From contig OY804578.1 in NCBI GenBank assembly GCA_963680875.1, forward strand, positions 3,782,001-3,846,000: a stretch of DNA of 64,000 bases. Reading direction: 5' to 3'. The translations under genes were made by a program, and so were the position numbers. Within the stretch, counting starts at the first letter, position 1. Every line of letters begins with the position of its first letter. This DNA comes from Bathymodiolus brooksi (Eukaryota > Mollusca > Bivalvia > Mytilida > Modiolidae). Below are positions 49,401-63,400 of the stretch, one piece after another. The notes under the pieces were generated by a model that saw only the letters and a program-made list of their open reading frames with translations, did not search any database and had not been told where the DNA came from.

Positions 49401-52400
49401 TTCTCTGTGGTAGCTTCCTAGAATCATTACTTTATATGTTATTGTTCTCTGTGGTAGCTTCCTAGAATCATTACTTTATATGTTATTGTTCTCTGTGGTA
49501 GCTTCCTAGAATCATTACTTTATACGTTATTGTTCTCTGTGGTAGCTTCCTAGAACAGCTCATTACTTTATACGTTATTGTTCTCTGTGGTAGCTTCCTA
49601 GAACAGCTCACTACTTTATATGTTATTGTTCTCTGTGGTAGCTTCCTAGAACAGCTCATTACTTTATACGCTATTGTTCTCTGTGGTAGCTTCCTAGAAC
49701 AGCTCATTACTTTATATGTTATTGTTCTCTGTGGTAGCTTCCTAGAACAGCTCATTACTTTATATGTTATTGTTCTCTGTGGTAGCTTCCTAGAATCATT
49801 ACTTTATATGTTATTGTTCTCTGTGGTAGCTTCCTAGAATCATTACTTTATATGTTATTGTTCTCTGTGGTAGCTTCCTAGAACAGCTCATTACTTTATA
49901 TGTTATTGTTCTCTGTGGTAGCTTCCTAGAATCATTACTTTATATGTTATTGTTCTCTGTGGTAGCTTCCTAGAATCATTACTTTATATGTTATTGTTCT
50001 CTGTGGTAGCTTCCTAGAACAGCACATTACTTTATATGTTATTGTTCTCTGTGGTAGCTTCCTAGAATCATTACTTTATATGTTATTGTTCTCTGTGGTA
50101 GCTTCCTAGAACAGCTCATTACTGTATATGTTATTGTTCTCTGTGGTAGCTTCCTTGAACAGCTCATTACTTTATATGTTATTGTTCTCTGTGGTAGATT
50201 CCTAGAATCATTACTTTATATGTTATTGTTCTCTGTGGTAGCTTCCTAGAATCATTACTTTATATGTTATTGTTCTCTGTGGTAGCTTCCTAGAATCATT
50301 ACTTTATATGTTATTGTTCTCTGTGGTAGCTTCCTAGAATCATTAATTTATATGTTATTGTTCTCTGTGGTAGCTTCCTAGAATCATTACTTTATATGTT
50401 ATTGTTCTCTGTGGTAGTTTCCTAGAATCATTACTTTATATGTTATTGTTCTCTGTGGTAGCTTCCTAGAATCATTACTTTATATGTTATTGTTCTCTGT
50501 GGTAGCTTCCTAGAATCATTAATTTATATGTTATTGTTCTCTGTGGTAGCTTCCTAGAATCATTACTTTATATGTTATTGTTCTCTGTGGTAGCTTCCTA
50601 GAATCATTACTTTATATGTTATTGTTCTCTGTGGTAGCTTCCTAGAATCATTACTTTATATGTTATTGTTCTCTGTGGTAGCTTCTTAGAATCATTACTT
50701 TATACGTTATTGTTCTCTGTGGTAGCTTCCTAGAATCATTACTTTATATGTTATTGTTCTCTGTGGTAGCTTCCTAGAATCATTACTTTATATGTTATTG
50801 TTCTCTGTGGTAGCTTCCTAGAATCATTACTTTATATGTTATTGTTCTCTGTGGTAGCTTCCTAGAATCATTACTTTATATGTTATTGTTCTCTGTGGTA
50901 GCTTCCTAGAATCATTACTTTATATGTTATTGTTCTCTGTGGTAGCTTCCTAGAATCATTACTTTATATGTTATTGTTCTCTGTGGTAGCTTCCTAGAAT
51001 CATTACTTTATATGTTATTGTTCTCTGTGGTAGCTTCCTAGAACAGCTCATTACTTTATATGTTATTGTTCTCTGTGGTAGCTTCCTAGAACAGCTCATT
51101 ACTTTATATGTTATTGTTCTCTGTGGTAGCTTCCTAGAATCATTAATTTATATGTTATTGTTCTCTGTGGTAGCTTCCTAGAATCATTACTTTATATGTT
51201 ATTGTTCTCTGTGGTAGTTTCCTAGAATCATTACTTTATATGTTATTGTTCTCTGTGGTAGCTTCCTAGAATCATTACTTTATATGTTATTGTTCTCTGT
51301 GGTAGCTTCCTAGAATCATTAATTTATATGTTATTGTTCTCTGTGGTGGCTTCCTAGAATCATTACTTTATATGTTATTGTTCTCTGTGGTAGCTTCCTA
51401 GAATCATTACTTTATATGTTATTGTTCTCTGTGGTAGCTTCCTAGAACAGCTCATTACTTTATATGTTATTGTTCTCTGTGGTAGCTTCCTAGAACAGCT
51501 CATTACTTTATATGTTATTGTTCTCTGTGGTAGCTTCTTAGAATCATTACTTTATATGTTATTGTTCTCTGTGGTAGCTTCCTAGAATCATTACTTTATA
51601 TGTTATTGTTCTCTGTGGTAGCTTCCTAGAATCATTACTTTATATGTTATTGTTCTCTGTGGTAGCTTCCTAGAATCATTACTTTATATGTTATTGTTCT
51701 CTGTGGTAGCTTCCTAGAACAGCTCATTACTTTATATGTTATTGTTCTCTGTGGTAGCTTCCTAGAACAGCTCATTACTTTATATGTTATTGTTCTCTGT
51801 GGTAGCTTCCTAGAATCATTACTTTATATGTTATTGTTCTCTGTGGTAGCTTCCTAGAATCATTACTTTATATGTTATTGTTCTTTGTGGTAGCTTCCTA
51901 GAATCATTAATTTATATGTTATTGTTCTCTGTGGTAGCTTCCTAGAATCATTACTTTATATGTTATTGTTCTCTGTGGTAGCTTCCTAGAATCATTACTT
52001 TATATGTTATTGTTCTCTGTGGTAGCTTCCTAGAATCATTACTTTATATGTTATTGTTCTCTGTGGTAGCTTCCTAGAACAGCTCATTACTTTATATGTT
52101 ATTGTTCTCTGTGGTAGCTTCCTAGAATCATTACTTTATATGTTATTGTTCTCTGTGGTAGCTTCCTAGAACAGCCCATTACTTTATATGTTATTGTTCT
52201 CTGTGGTAGCTTCCTAGAACAGCTCATTACTTTATATGTTATTGTTCTCTGTGGTAGCTTCCTAGAATCATTACTTTATATGTTATTGTTCTCTGTGGTA
52301 GCTTCCTAGAATCATTACTTTATATGTTATTGTTCTCAGTGGTAGCTTCCTAGAACAGCTCATTACTTTATATGTTATTGTTCTCTGTGGTAGCTTCCTA

Positions 52401-53297
52401 GAACAGCTCATTACTTTATATGCTATTGTTCTCTGTGGTAGCTTCCTAGAACAGCTCATTACTTTATATGTTATTGTTCTCTGTGGTAGCTTCTTAGAAT
52501 CATTACTTTATATGTTATTGTTCTCTGTGGTAGCTTCCTAGAATCATTACTTTATACGTTATTGTTCTCTGTGGTAGCTTCCTAGAATCATTACTTTATA
52601 TGTTATTGTTCTCTGTGGTAGCTTCTTAGAATCATTACTTTATATGTTATTGTTCTCTGTGGTAGCTTCCTAGAATCATTACTTTATATGTTATTGTTCT
52701 CTGTGGTAGCTTCCTAGAATCATTACTTTATATGTTATTGTTCTCTGTGGTAGCTTCCTAGAATCATTACTTTATATGTTATTGTTCTCTGTGGTAGCTT
52801 CCTAGAATCATTACTTTATATGTTATTGTTCTCTATGGTAGCTTCTTAGAATCATTACTTTATATGTTATTGTTCTCTGTGGTAGCTTCCTAGAATCATT
52901 ACTTTATATGTTATTGTTCTCTGTGGTAGCTTCCTAGAATCATTACTTTATATGTTATTGTTCTCTATGGTAGCTTCCTAGAATCATTACTTTATATGTT
53001 ATTGTTCTCTATGGTAGCTTCCTAGAACAGCTCATTACTTTATATGTTATTGTTCTCTGTGGTAGCTTCCTAGAACAGCTCATTACTTTATATGTTATTG
53101 TTCTCTGTGGTAGCTTCCTAGAACAGCTCATTACTTTATATGTTATTGTTCTCTGTGGTAGCTTCCTAGAACAGCTCATTACTTTATATGTTATTGTTCT
53201 CTGTGGTAGCTTCCTAGAACAGCTCATTACTTTATATGTTATTGTTCTCTGTGGTAGCTTCCTAGAATCATTACTTTATATGTTGTTGTTCTCTGTT
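43455..53297. repeat. 44/48-bp minisatellite, about 215 copies
   Basis: Unit 'ttactttatatgttattgtt' 'ctctgtggtagcttcctaga' followed by either 'atca' (44 bp) or 'acagctca' (48 bp). The two length types alternate irregularly. Runs of 48-bp units keep a minus-strand frame open (SCSRKLPQRTITYKVM), which any 44-bp unit breaks. Other variants include tatacg, ttctta, ttcata and aattta. A pattern of tatacg + ttcttag + tatacg + ttcatag + tatatatta occurs near 48032-48130 and again about 814 bp later. It lies wholly in the CBS intron upstream of exon 43210-43321, with no match to CBS coding sequence. Confidence 0.95.
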
Positions 53298-53797
53298 GAG
53301 TAGGTAATCAGTATGAGATACACTTTTAGTAAATGGTGGTATATTTAATTAAAACAGGATTTTTCTAATGAAGCACCAAGCTTAAAATATTGCTATTACA
53401 AACATATCATAAATTCAATCAATAACAAACTTATACTGATCTTAAAAGGACATTCAAAGAGGTAGACATTTTGTGAATTTGATTAAATTTCATAAAATTG
53501 AATACTAACTTCCTTGAAGTATATTGTTATAAATCTAGTAGCATTTGTATCTTAGAAATCTCATGATTATCTTTCCATTAAAAGGCCAAATATTTTCTCC
53601 CTTCATTTTTGAAATTCCCCTTCAGATGAACAATAAGCTCTCCATATACAAAAAGAAGAAATGGGTTGTAATCCCCAAAATCAATCAAAACATTTATTCT
53701 CTGCCAATGAACACTGTGCTAAAAATTCAGAAGAATCGGTTGACAAAAACAAAGTTATTGCATGGAAACCAGTATGTCCACATTGGGCCATATAAAC
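53298..53797. other. CBS intron sequence
   Basis: AT-rich. An 88-codon plus-strand open frame (53545-53811) is present but has no recognisable domain and runs into the adjacent mobile element. I do not call it a gene. Confidence 0.45.
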
Positions 53798-54466
53798 TAG
53801 AGGCTCAGTGAGTTGAGCCTGTGTCGCTCACCTGTCATTTTGCTTTGAGGAATCTTTATACAGAACCTTCCATCAGTGCTTCTTACCAAAATTCAATTAA
53901 TTTGGCCAAATGGTTTTAGAGAAGAATTTTTTTAATTGGCCAACAAACAAGAACTTCCTATGGCGGCCATATTAGTTTTACAATATAGCACGAAATATGG
54001 AAATTTTGTACAGAATCTCCCATATAACATTCTTACAAAGTAACAATTCATTGTCCTAGTTTCAAAGAGAAAAATATTTAAAATTTCAACCAATCAGAAA
54101 CAAGAATTGCCCATGACTACCATGCTTTTTGTCCAACAGGACATCTTATAGAGGACCTTTCATAGATGCTTTTTGTAAAATTTCGCTTTATTTGGCCAAG
54201 ACATTTCAGAGGAGAAGATTTTTAGAAATCGACCAATCAGAATTTATAAATGCCTATGGCTGCCATGTTTGTAAACGGATCAGGATGAAATGAGCAATTT
54301 TTATAGAGGCCCTTTCATAGATGCATACTACTAAGTTTCGGTTCATTTGACCTAGCGGTTTCAGAGGAGAAGATTCAAATGTAAAAACTTAACAGACAAC
54401 AAATGACTGACGCGAAGTGATGGCAAAAGCTCACATGGTCTTTGACCAGGTGAGCTAAAAACTATT
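53798..54466 (+). mobile_element. Dispersed element of bivalve type (about 0.67 kb)
   Basis: Begins 'agaggctcagtgagttgagc' 'ctgtgtcgctcacctg' and ends 'gaccaggtgagctaaaa'. 'cgctcacctg' and 'caggtgagc' form short inverted ends. Internally, paragraphs built on 'caatcagaa' and 'tttggccaa' motifs repeat three times or so. A fragment with the same right end is at 26103-26166. From memory this family is abundant in bivalves. Confidence 0.6.
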
Positions 54467-54483
54467 CATTTGACAATTGCTTA

Positions 54484-57400
54484 ATCCAATCAGTAAAAGT
54501 AATACAAACCACACAGAAGTCCTTCCTCTAAACCAATCAGTAAAAGTCATACAAACCACACAGAAGTCCTTCCTCTAAACCAATCAGTAAAAGTAATACA
54601 AACCACACAGAAGTCCTTCCTCTAAACCAATCAGTAAAAGTCATACAAACCACACAGAAGTCCTTTCTCTAAACCAATCAGTAAAAGTAATACAAACCAC
54701 ACAGAAGTTCTTCCTCTAAACCAGTCAGTAAAAGTAATACAAATCACACAGAAGTCCTTCCTCTAAACCAATCAGTAAAAGTCATACGAACCACACAGAA
54801 GTCCTTCCTCTAAACCAATCAGTAAAAGTCATACAAACCACACAGAAGTCCTTCCTCTAAACCAATCAGTAAAAGTAATACAAACCATACAGAAGTCCTT
54901 CCTCTAAACCAATCAGTAAAAGTCATACAAACCACACAGAAGTTCTTCCTCTAAACCAATCAGTAAAAGTCATACAAACAACACAGAAGTCCTTCCTCTA
55001 AACCAATCAGTAAAAGTAATACAAATCACACAGAAGTCCTTCCTCTAAACCAATCAGTAAATGTAATACAAACCATACAGAAGTCCTTCCTCTAAACCAA
55101 TCAGTAAAAGTAATACAAACCACACAGAAGTCCTTCCTCTAAACCAATCAGTAAAAGTCATACAAACCATACAGAAGTCCTTCCGCTAAACCAATCAGTA
55201 AAAGTAATACAAACCACACAGACGTCCTTCCTCTAAACCAATCAGTAAAAGTCATACAAACCACACAGAAGTTCTTCCTCTAAACCAATCAGTAAAAGTA
55301 ATACAAATCACACAGAAGTCCTTCCTCTAAACCAATCAGTAAATGTAATACAAACCATACAGAAGTCCTTCCTCTAAACCAATCAGTAAAAGTAATACAA
55401 ACCACACAGAAGTCCTTCCTCTAAACCAATCAGTAAAAGTCATACAAACCACACAGAAGTCCTTCTTCTAAACCAATCAGTAAAAGTCATACAAACCACA
55501 CAGAAGTCCTTCCTCTAAACCAATCAGTAAAAGTAATACAAACCACACAGAAGTCCTTCTTCTAAACCAATCAGTAAAAGTAATACAAACCACACAGAAG
55601 TCCTTCCTCTAAACCAATCAGTAAAAGTCATACAAACCATACAGAAGTCCTTCCTCTAAACCAATCAGTAAAAGTAATACAAACCACACAGACGTCCTTC
55701 CTCTAAACCAATCAGTAAAAGTCATACAAACCACACAGAAGTTCTTCCTCTAAACCAATCAGTAAAAGTAATACAAACCACACAGAAGTCCTTCCTCTAA
55801 ACCAATCAGTAAAAGTAATACAAACCACACAGAAGTCCTTCCTCTAAACCAATCAGTAAAAGTAATACAAACCACACAGAAGTCCTTCCTCTAAACCAAT
55901 CAGTAAAAGTCATACAAACCACACAGAAGTCCTTCCTCTAAACCAATCAGTAAAAGTAATACAAACCATACAGAAGTCCTTCCTCTAAACCAGTCAGTAA
56001 AAGTCATACAAACCACACAGAAGCCCTTCCTCTAAACCAATCAGTAAAAGTAATACAAACCACACAGAAGTCCTTCCTCTAAACCAATCAGTAAAAGTAA
56101 TACAAACCATACAGAAGTCCTTCCTCTAAACCAATCAGTAAAAGTAATACAAACCACACAGAAGTCCTTCCTCTAAACCAATCAGTAAAAGTAATACAAA
56201 CCACACAGAAGTCCTTACTCTAAACCAATCAGTAAAAGTAATACAAACCACACAGACGTCCTTCCTCTAAACCAATCAGTAAAAGTCATACAAACCACAC
56301 AGAAGTCCTTCCTCTAAACCAATCAGTAAAAGTCATACAAACCACACAGAAGTCCTTCCTCTAAACCAATCAGTAAAAGTAATACAAATCACACAGAAGT
56401 CCTTCCTCTAAACCAATCAGTAAATGTAATACAAACCATACAGAAGTCCTTCCTCTAAACCAATCAGTAAAAGTAATACAAACCACACAGAAGTCCTTCC
56501 TCTAAACCAATCAGTAAAAGTCATACAAACCACACAGAAGTCCTTCCTCTAAACCAATCAGTAAAAGTAATACAAACCACACAGAAGTCCTTCCTCTAAA
56601 CCAATCAGTAAAAGTAATACAAACCACACAGACCTCCTTCCTCTAAACCAATCAGTAAAAGTCATACAAACCACACAGAAGTTCTTCCTCTAAACCAATC
56701 AGTAAAAGTAATACAAACCACACAGAAGTCCTTCCTCTAACCCAATCAGTAAAAGTAATACAAACCACACAGAAGTCCTTCCTCTAAACCAATCAGTAAA
56801 AGTAATACAAACCACACAGAAGTCCTTCCTCTAAACCAATCAGTAAAAGTAATACAAACCATACAGAAGTCCTTCCTCTAAACCAGTCAGTAAAAGTCAT
56901 ACAAACCACACAGAAGTCCTTCCTCTAAACCAATCAGTAAAAGTCATACAAACCACACAGAAGTCCTTCCTCTAAACCAATCAGTAAAAGTAATACAAAC
57001 CATACAGAAGTCCTTCCTCTAAACCAATCAGTAAAAGTAATACAAACCACACAGAAGTCCTTCCTCTAAACCAATCAGTAAAAGTCATACAAACCATACA
57101 GAAGTCCTTCCTCTAAACCAATCAGTAAAAGTCATACAAACCACACAGACGTCCTTCCTCTAAACCAATCAGTAAAAGTCATACAAACCACACAGAAGTT
57201 CTTCCTCTAAACCAATCAGTAAAAGTAATACAAACCACACAGAAGTCCTTCCTCTAAACCAATCAGTAAAAGTAATACAAACCACACAGAAGTCCTTCCT
57301 CTAAACCAATCAGTAAAAGTAATACAAACCACACAGAAGTCCTTCTTCTAAACCAATCAGTAAAAGTCATACAAACCACACAGAAGTTCTTCCTCTAAAC

Positions 57401-60400
57401 CAATCAGTAAAAGTAATACAAACCATACAGAAGTCCTTACTCTAAACCAATCAGTAAATGTAATACAAACCATACAGAAGTCCTTCCTCTAAACCAATCA
57501 GTAAAAGTAATACAAATCACACAGAAGTCCTTCCTCTAAACCAATCAGTTAATGTAATACAAACCATACAGAAGTCCTTCCTCTAAACCAATCAGTAAAA
57601 GTCATACAAACCACACAGAAGTCCTTCCTCTAAACCAATCAGTAAAAGTAATACAAACCACACAGAAGTCCTTCCTCTAAACCAATCAGTAAAAGTCATA
57701 CAAACCACACAGAAGTCCTTCCTCTAAACCAATCAGTAAAAGTCATACAAACCACACAGAAGTCCTTCCTCTAAACCAATCAGTAAAAGTAATACAAACC
57801 ACACAGAAGTCCTTCCTCTAAACCAATCAGTAAAAGTAATACAAACCACACAGAAGTCCTTCCTCTAAACCAATCAGTAAAAGTAATACAAACCATACAG
57901 AAGTCCTTCCTCTAAACCAGTCAGTAAAAGTCATACAAACCACACAGAAGTCCTTCCTCTAAACCAATCAGTAAAATGCATACAAACCACACAGAAGTCC
58001 TTCCTCTAAACCAATCAGTAAAAGTAATACAAACCATACAGAAGTCCTTCCTCTAAACCAATCAGTAAAAGTAATACAAACCACACAGAAGTCCTTCCTC
58101 TAAACCAATCAGTAAAAGTCATACAAACCATACAGAAGTCCTTCCTCTAAACCAATCAGTAAAAGTCATACAAACCACACAGACGTCCTTCCTCTAAACC
58201 AATCAGTAAAAGTCATACAAACCACACAGAAGTTCTTCCTCTAAACCAATCAGTAAAAGTAATACAAACCACACAGAAGTCCTTCCTCTAAACCAATCAG
58301 TAAAAGTAATACAAACCACACAGAAGTCCTTCCTCTAAACCAATCAGTAAAAGTAATACAAACCACACAGAAGTCCTTCTTCTAAACCAATCAGTAAAAG
58401 TCATACAAACCACACAGAAGTTCTTCCTCTAAACCAATCAGTAAAAGTAATACAAACCATACAGAAGTCCTTACTCTAAACCAATCAGTAAATGTAATAC
58501 AAACCATACAGAAGTCCTTCCTCTAAACCAATCAGTAAAAGTAATACAAATCACACAGAAGTCCTTCCTCTAAACCAATCAGTTAATGTAATACAAACCA
58601 TACAGAAGTCCTTCCTCTAAACCAATCAGTAAAAGTAATACAAACCACACAGAAGTCCTTCCTCTAAACCAATCAGTAAAAGTCATACAAACCACACAGA
58701 AGTCCTTCCTCTAAACCAATCAGTAAAAGTCATACAAACCACACAGAAGTCCTTCCTCTAAACCAATCAGTAAAAGTAATACAAACCACACAGAAGTCCT
58801 TCCTCTAAACCAATCAGTAAAAGTAATACAAACCACACAGACGTCCTTCCTCTAAACCAATCAGTAAAAGTCATACAAACCACACAGAAGTTCTTCCTCT
58901 AAACCAATCAGTAAAAGTAATACAAACCACACAGAAGTCCTTCCTCTAAACCAATCAGTAAAAGTCATACAAACCACACAGAAGTCCTTCCTCTAAACCA
59001 ATCAGTAAAAGTAATACAAACCATACAGAAGTCCTTACTCTAAACCAATCAGTAAATGTAATACAAACCATACAGAAGTCCTTCCTCTAAACCAATCAGT
59101 AAAAGTAATACAAATCACACAGAAGTCCTTCCTCTAAACCAATCAGTTAATGTAATACAAACCATACAGAAGTCCTTCCTCTAAACCAATCAGTAAAAGT
59201 AATACAAACCACACAGAAGTCCTTCCTCTAAACCAATCAGTAAAAGTCATACAAACCACACAGAAGTCCTTCCTCTAAACCAATCAGTAAAAGTCATACA
59301 AACCACACAGAAGTCCTTCCTCTAAACCAATCAGTAAAAGTAATACAAACCACACAGAAGTCCTTCCTCTAAACCAATCAGTAAAAGTAATACAAACCAC
59401 ACAGACGTCCTTCCTCTAAACCAATCAGTAAAAGTCATACAAACCACACAGAAGTTCTTCCTCTAAACCAATCAGTAAAAGTAATACAAACCACACAGAA
59501 GTCCTTCCTCTAAACCAATCAGTAAAAGTCATACAAACCATACAGAAGTCCTTCCTCTAAACCAATCAGTAAAAGTAATACAAACCACACAGACGTCCTT
59601 CCTCTAAACCAATCAGTAAAAGTCATACAAACCACACAGAAGTCCTTCCTCTAAACCAATCAGTAAAAGTAATACAAACCATACAGAAGTCCTTCCTCTA
59701 AACCAGTCAGTAAAAGTCATACAAACCACACAGAAGCCCTTCCTCTAAACCAATCAGTAAAAGTAATACAAACCACACAGAAGTCCTTCCTCTAAACCAA
59801 TCAGTAAAAGTAATACAAACCATACAGAAGTCCTTCCTCTAAACCAATCAGTAAAAGTAATACAAACCACACAGAAGTCCTTCCTCTAAACCAATCAGTA
59901 AAAGTAATACAAACCACACAGAAGTCCTTACTCTAAACCAATCAGTAAAAGTAATACAAACCACACAGACGTCCTTCCTCTAAACCAATCAGTAAAAGTC
60001 ATACAAACCACACAGAAGTCCTTCCTCTAAACCAATCAGTAAAAGTCATACAAACCACACAGAAGTCCTTCCTCTAAACCAATCAGTAAAAGTAATACAA
60101 ATCACACAGAAGTCCTTCCTCTAAACCAATCAGTAAATGTAATACAAACCATACAGAAGTCCTTCCTCTAAACCAATCAGTAAAAGTAATACAAACCACA
60201 CAGAAGTCCTTCCTCTAAACCAATCAGTAAAAGTCATACAAACCACACAGAAGTCCTTCCTCTAAACCAATCAGTAAAAGTAATACAAACCACACAGAAG
60301 TCCTTCCTCTAAACCAATCAGTAAAAGTAATACAAACCACACAGACCTCCTTCCTCTAAACCAATCAGTAAAAGTCATACAAACCACACAGAAGTTCTTC

Positions 60401-63400
60401 CTCTAAACCAATCAGTAAAAGTAATACAAACCACACAGAAGTCCTTCCTCTAAACCAATCAGTAAAAGTAATACAAACCACACAGAAGTCCTTCCTCTAA
60501 ACCAATCAGTAAAAGTAATACAAACCACACAGAAGTCCTTCCTCTAAACCAATCAGTAAAAGTAATACAAACCATACAGAAGTCCTTCCTCTAAACCAGT
60601 CAGTAAAAGTCATACAAACCACACAGAAGTCCTTCCTCTAAACCAATCAGTAAAAGTCATACAAACCACACAGAAGTCCTTCCTCTAAACCAATCAGTAA
60701 AAGTAATACAAACCATACAGAAGTCCTTCCTCTAAACCAATCAGTAAAAGTAATACAAACCACACAGAAGTCCTTCCTCTAAACCAATCAGTAAAAGTCA
60801 TACAAACCATACAGAAGTCCTTCCTCTAAACCAATCAGTAAAAGTCATACAAACCACACAGACGTCCTTCCTCTAAACCAATCAGTAAAAGTCATACAAA
60901 CCACACAGAAGTTCTTCCTCTAAACCAATCAGTAAAAGTAATACAAACCACACAGAAGTCCTTCCTCTAAACCAATCAGTAAAAGTAATACAAACCACAC
61001 AGAAGTCCTTCCTCTAAACCAATCAGTAAAAGTAATACAAACCACACAGAAGTCCTTCTTCTAAACCAATCAGTAAAAGTCATACAAACCACACAGAAGT
61101 TCTTCCTCTAAACCAATCAGTAAAAGTAATACAAACCATACAGAAGTCCTTACTCTAAACCAATCAGTAAATGTAATACAAACCATACAGAAGTCCTTCC
61201 TCTAAACCAATCAGTAAAAGTAATACAAATCACACAGAAGTCCTTCCTCTAAACCAATCAGTTAATGTAATACAAACCATACAGAAGTCCTTCCTCTAAA
61301 CCAATCAGTAAAAGTAATACAAACCACACAGAAGTCCTTCCTCTAAACCAATCAGTAAAAGTAATACAAACCACACAGAAGTCCTTCCTCTAAACCAATC
61401 AGTAAAAGTCATACAAACCACACAGAAGTCCTTCCTCTAAACCAATCAGTAAAAGTCATACAAACCACACAGAAGTCCTTCCTCTAAACCAATCAGTAAA
61501 AGTAATACAAACCACACAGAAGTCCTTCCTCTAAACCAATCAGTAAAAGTAATACAAACCACACAGAAGTCCTTCCTCTAAACCAATCAGTAAAAGTAAT
61601 ACAAACCATACAGAAGTCCTTCCTCTAAACCAGTCAGTAAAAGTCATACAAACCACACAGAAGTCCTTCCTCTAAACCAATCAGTAAAATGCATACAAAC
61701 CACACAGAAGTCCTTCCTCTAAACCAATCAGTAAAAGTAATACAAACCATACAGAAGTCCTTCCTCTAAACCAATCAGTAAAAGTAATACAAACCACACA
61801 GAAGTCCTTCCTCTAAACCAATCAGTAAAAGTCATACAAACCATACAGAAGTCCTTCCTCTAAACCAATCAGTAAAAGTCATACAAACCACACAGACGTC
61901 CTTCCTCTAAACCAATCAGTAAAAGTCATACAAACCACACAGAAGTTCTTCCTCTAAACCAATCAGTAAAAGTAATACAAACCACACAGAAGTCCTTCCT
62001 CTAAACCAATCAGTAAAAGTAATACAAACCACACAGAAGTCCTTCCTCTAAACCAATCAGTAAAAGTAATACAAACCACACAGAAGTCCTTCTTCTAAAC
62101 CAATCAGTAAAAGTCATACAAACCACACAGAAGTTCTTCCTCTAAACCAATCAGTAAAAGTAATACAAACCATACAGAAGTCCTTACTCTAAACCAATCA
62201 GTAAATGTAATACAAACCATACAGAAGTCCTTCCTCTAAACCAATCAGTAAAAGTAATACAAATCACACAGAAGTCCTTCCTCTAAACCAATCAGTTAAT
62301 GTAATACAAACCATACAGAAGTCCTTCCTCTAAACCAATCAGTAAAAGTAATACAAACCACACAGAAGTCCTTCCTCTAAACCAATCAGTAAAAGTCATA
62401 CAAACCACACAGAAGTCCTTCCTCTAAACCAATCAGTAAAAGTCATACAAACCACACAGAAGTCCTTCCTCTAAACCAATCAGTAAAAGTAATACAAACC
62501 ACACAGAAGTCCTTCCTCTAAACCAATCAGTAAAAGTAATACAAACCACACAGACGTCCTTCCTCTAAACCAATCAGTAAAAGTCATACAAACCACACAG
62601 AAGTTCTTCCTCTAAACCAATCAGTAAAAGTAATACAAACCACACAGAAGTCCTTCCTCTAAACCAATCAGTAAAAGTCATACAAACCACACAGAAGTCC
62701 TTCCTCTAAACCAATCAGTAAAAGTAATACAAACCATACAGAAGTCCTTACTCTAAACCAATCAGTAAATGTAATACAAACCATACAGAAGTCCTTCCTC
62801 TAAACCAATCAGTAAAAGTAATACAAATCACACAGAAGTCCTTCCTCTAAACCAATCAGTTAATGTAATACAAACCATACAGAAGTCCTTCCTCTAAACC
62901 AATCAGTAAAAGTAATACAAACCACACAGAAGTCCTTCCTCTAAACCAATCAGTAAAAGTCATACAAACCACACAGAAGTCCTTCCTCTAAACCAATCAG
63001 TAAAAGTCATACAAACCACACAGAAGTCCTTCCTCTAAACCAATCAGTAAAAGTAATACAAACCACACAGAAGTCCTTCCTCTAAACCAATCAGTAAAAG
63101 TAATACAAACCACACAGACGTCCTTCCTCTAAACCAATCAGTAAAAGTCATACAAACCACACAGAAGTTCTTCCTCTAAACCAATCAGTAAAAGTAATAC
63201 AAACCACACAGAAGTCCTTCCTCTAAACCAATCAGTAAAAGTCATACAAACCACACAGAAGTCCTTCCTCTAAACCAATCAGTAAAAGTAATACAAACCA
63301 CACAGAAGTCCTTCCTCTAAACCAATCAGTAAAAGTAATACAAACCATACAGAAGTCCTTCCTCTAAACCAGTCAGTAAAAGTCATACAAACCACACAGA

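Noticed and set aside
43393..53227. Many minus-strand frames with SCSRKLPQRTITYKVM repeats
   Set aside because: Runs of 48-bp units only; every 44-bp unit shifts the frame. No similarity to CBS, and the region is intronic.
53545..53811. 88-codon plus-strand frame before the mobile element at 53798
   Set aside because: It lies in a CBS intron on the opposite strand, AT-driven composition, overlaps the start of a dispersed element, and has no recognisable motif.
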